Shown here one piece after another: positions 5,330 through 5,935 of a stretch of DNA of 5,935 nucleotides (position 1 is the first letter of the stretch; each line of letters opens with the position of its first letter). The notes beneath the pieces were generated by a model, which had not been told where the DNA came from, did no database searches, and was given only the letters and a program-made list of their open reading frames with translations. This stretch comes from Candidatus Dormiibacterota bacterium (GTDB taxonomy: Bacteria > Chloroflexota > Dormibacteria > Aeolococcales > Aeolococcaceae), in contig PLAX01000073.1 in assembly GCA_003135255.1 (NCBI GenBank), positions 4,443 through 10,377 on the forward strand, in the 5' to 3' direction. Position numbers and translations under genes: made by a program.

Positions 5330-5431
5330 CGATCTCCTGACAGTCGGCGCCGGCAGGCTGCTGGCCCACCCACCGGCATCACGTCACACGCCGCCATCGC
5401 CGCGACGGGTAGTGCGTTTTCACCGGTCGGA

Positions 5432-5449
5432 CGGGTGCGGCGTCACCCG
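5432..5449. repeat. Palindrome CGGGTG-N6-CACCCG
   Basis: The 6-bp arms CGGGTG (5432-5437) and CACCCG (5444-5449) are perfect inverted copies around CGGCGT. The GGGTG core recurs in the direct repeats 33 and 77 bp to the right, so it could be another site for the same regulator. Confidence 0.4.
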
Positions 5450-5464
5450 CTCGAGGCCGTGCCG

Positions 5465-5522
5465 GCACCGCGCGGGTGGGTCACGGCGCCGTCCTGATCG
5501 CTGCTGCAGCACCGCGCGGGTG
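5465..5522. repeat. 14-bp direct repeat GCACCGCGCGGGTG, two copies
   Basis: Exact copies lie at 5465-5478 and 5509-5522, 44 bp start to start (about four helical turns). Each contains CACC-N5-GGTG, an imperfect palindrome typical of a dimeric regulator site. The right copy ends 37 bp before the -10 of the rpsA promoter. Confidence 0.55.
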
Positions 5523-5556
5523 CGTCCAGCGCCCTCCCGCCCCTGTCGCGGTACCC

Positions 5557-5565
5557 TGATAGACT
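5557..5565 (+). promoter_or_regulatory. rpsA extended -10 promoter
   Basis: TGATAGACT is a TGn extension plus TAGACT, a common GC-rich bacterial -10 form. The -35 region is not recognisable. Transcription would start near 5572, giving a leader of about 130 nt. It shares the TGnTAGAnT form with the site in panC. Confidence 0.6.
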
Positions 5566-5567
5566 GC

Positions 5568-5670
5568 CCGTGTCGCACGGTAACGGTGCAAACGCGCCCG
5601 TTCTTCGCCTCCAAGCGACACCATTCCGGGCCCCAGGGCCCACATCCCTCGGCAGCACGCTCCCCCGAGG
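5568..5670 (+). promoter_or_regulatory. Structured rpsA leader with four successive hairpins
   Basis: In order these are CCGTG/CACGG (5568-5580, loop TCG), AACGG(T)GC/GCCCGTT (5582-5602, one bulge), GGGCC/GGCCC (5628-5641, loop CCAG) and CCTCGG/CCGAGG (5647-5670, 12-nt loop). The last ends 18 nt before the ribosome binding site. If transcription starts near 5572, the first hairpin would be only partly transcribed. No terminator-like U tract is present. The set could serve translational control of S1; this is an inference. Confidence 0.4.
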
Positions 5671-5688
5671 TGCACGGCGAGAGAGACA

Positions 5689-5696
5689 GGAAGGAG
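5689..5696 (+). promoter_or_regulatory. rpsA ribosome binding site
   Basis: GGAAGGAG ends 4 nt before TTG 5701. It supports that start over the in-frame ATG at 5743, which has no comparable site. Confidence 0.7.
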
Positions 5697-5700
5697 ACAG

Positions 5701-5935
5701 TTGGCCCCCAGCGTTGAAACCCCGGAGCGCGAGCCGCTCACCATGGAGGACCTTCTCCGCGAGGAGGAGGGCAACGTCAAGTCCCTTGCCTATGGCGACA
5801 TCGTCGAAGGCGTGGTGGTGCGGGTCGATCCCGATGAGGTGCTGGTCGACATCGGGGCCAAGTCGGAGGGCGTGATCTCCAACCGGGAGCTCTCCGGCAG
5901 CAACGAGGCCGCGGTGGTCCTGGTCTCCGGCGAGC
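5701..5935 (+). CDS. rpsA: 30S ribosomal protein S1, N-terminal part
   Basis: S1 binds mRNA on the 30S subunit and helps start translation of weakly recognised messages. Only 78 codons are in the window and the frame is open to the right edge. After a short acidic leader (MEDLLREEEG at residues 15-24), the first S1 domain begins: YGDIVEGVVVRVDPDEVLVDIGAKSEGVISNREL (about 30-63), which has the GxVvxV...vDiGaKsEGvI signature of bacterial S1 domain 1. TTG 5701 is chosen for its strong ribosome binding site; ATG 5743 is the alternative. The promoter and leader upstream suit a highly expressed gene. Other S1-domain proteins could start similarly, but the acidic N-terminus and the VDIGAKSEGVI strand favour rpsA. 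Confidence 0.9.
   Translation, partial: MAPSVETPEREPLTMEDLLREEEGNVKSLAYGDIVEGVVVRVDPDEVLVDIGAKSEGVISNRELSGSNEAAVVLVSGE

Larger units (their letters stand above)
5257..5700. other. Divergent regulatory region between the zinc-ribbon gene and rpsA
   Basis: These 444 bp hold no convincing gene; frames crossing them are Arg/Pro/Ala-rich without family features. They contain a candidate minus-strand promoter, repeated nonamers, a 14-bp direct repeat, a GGGTG palindrome, the rpsA promoter and a hairpin-rich rpsA leader, each listed separately. Confidence 0.7.

Noticed and set aside
4600..5340. 246-aa plus-strand frame opposite clpS and the zinc-ribbon gene
   Set aside because: It is a shadow frame; the minus-strand genes there carry recognised motifs.
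5481..5780. 99-aa minus-strand frame over the rpsA leader
   Set aside because: It has no ribosome binding site and no family features, and it is antisense to the rpsA start.

Overview
The window is GC-rich bacterial DNA from what looks like a high-GC Terrabacteria lineage (Actinomycetota, or a Chloroflexota/Dormibacterota-like relative). The reasons are the pan-nad gene order, a DUF2017 gene directly behind an actinobacterial-type clpS, and GTG/TTG starts behind GGAG-type ribosome binding sites. The lineage is an inference and cannot be fixed from this sequence alone.

Left half (1-3505, plus strand): a cofactor-biosynthesis operon. It holds the last codons of panB, a complete panC overlapping it, a 23-codon panD remnant, a complete nadB starting 2 nt after the remnant's stop, and nadC overlapping nadB by 29 nt. 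PanB and PanC make pantothenate, the coenzyme A precursor. NadB and NadC perform the first and third steps of de novo NAD synthesis from aspartate; nadA is not in the window. PanD, which would supply beta-alanine from aspartate, is cut off before its self-cleavage site, so beta-alanine must come from elsewhere. A good extended -10 promoter lies inside the 3' end of panC and could drive panD', nadB and nadC separately.

Middle (3506-3748): a gene-free convergent spacer with three strong GC-rich hairpins, probably a two-way terminator region.

Right half (3749-5256, minus strand): four genes read leftward: a 70-aa zinc-ribbon protein, ClpS (N-degron adaptor of the Clp protease), a DUF2017 protein, and an unrecognised small secreted or lipoprotein-like protein. 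A nonamer, GACCCTCGG on the coding strand, occurs three times around the zinc-ribbon gene.

Right end (5257-5935): a 444-bp divergent regulatory region with a 14-bp direct repeat, an extended -10 promoter and a leader of about 130 nt rich in hairpins. It ends at the TTG start of rpsA (ribosomal protein S1), which runs off the window.

No mobile element, CRISPR array, tRNA or rRNA was seen. The most interesting point is the panD remnant. It keeps an excellent ribosome binding site while nadB has none, which suggests a decayed gene kept as a translational loader for nadB.
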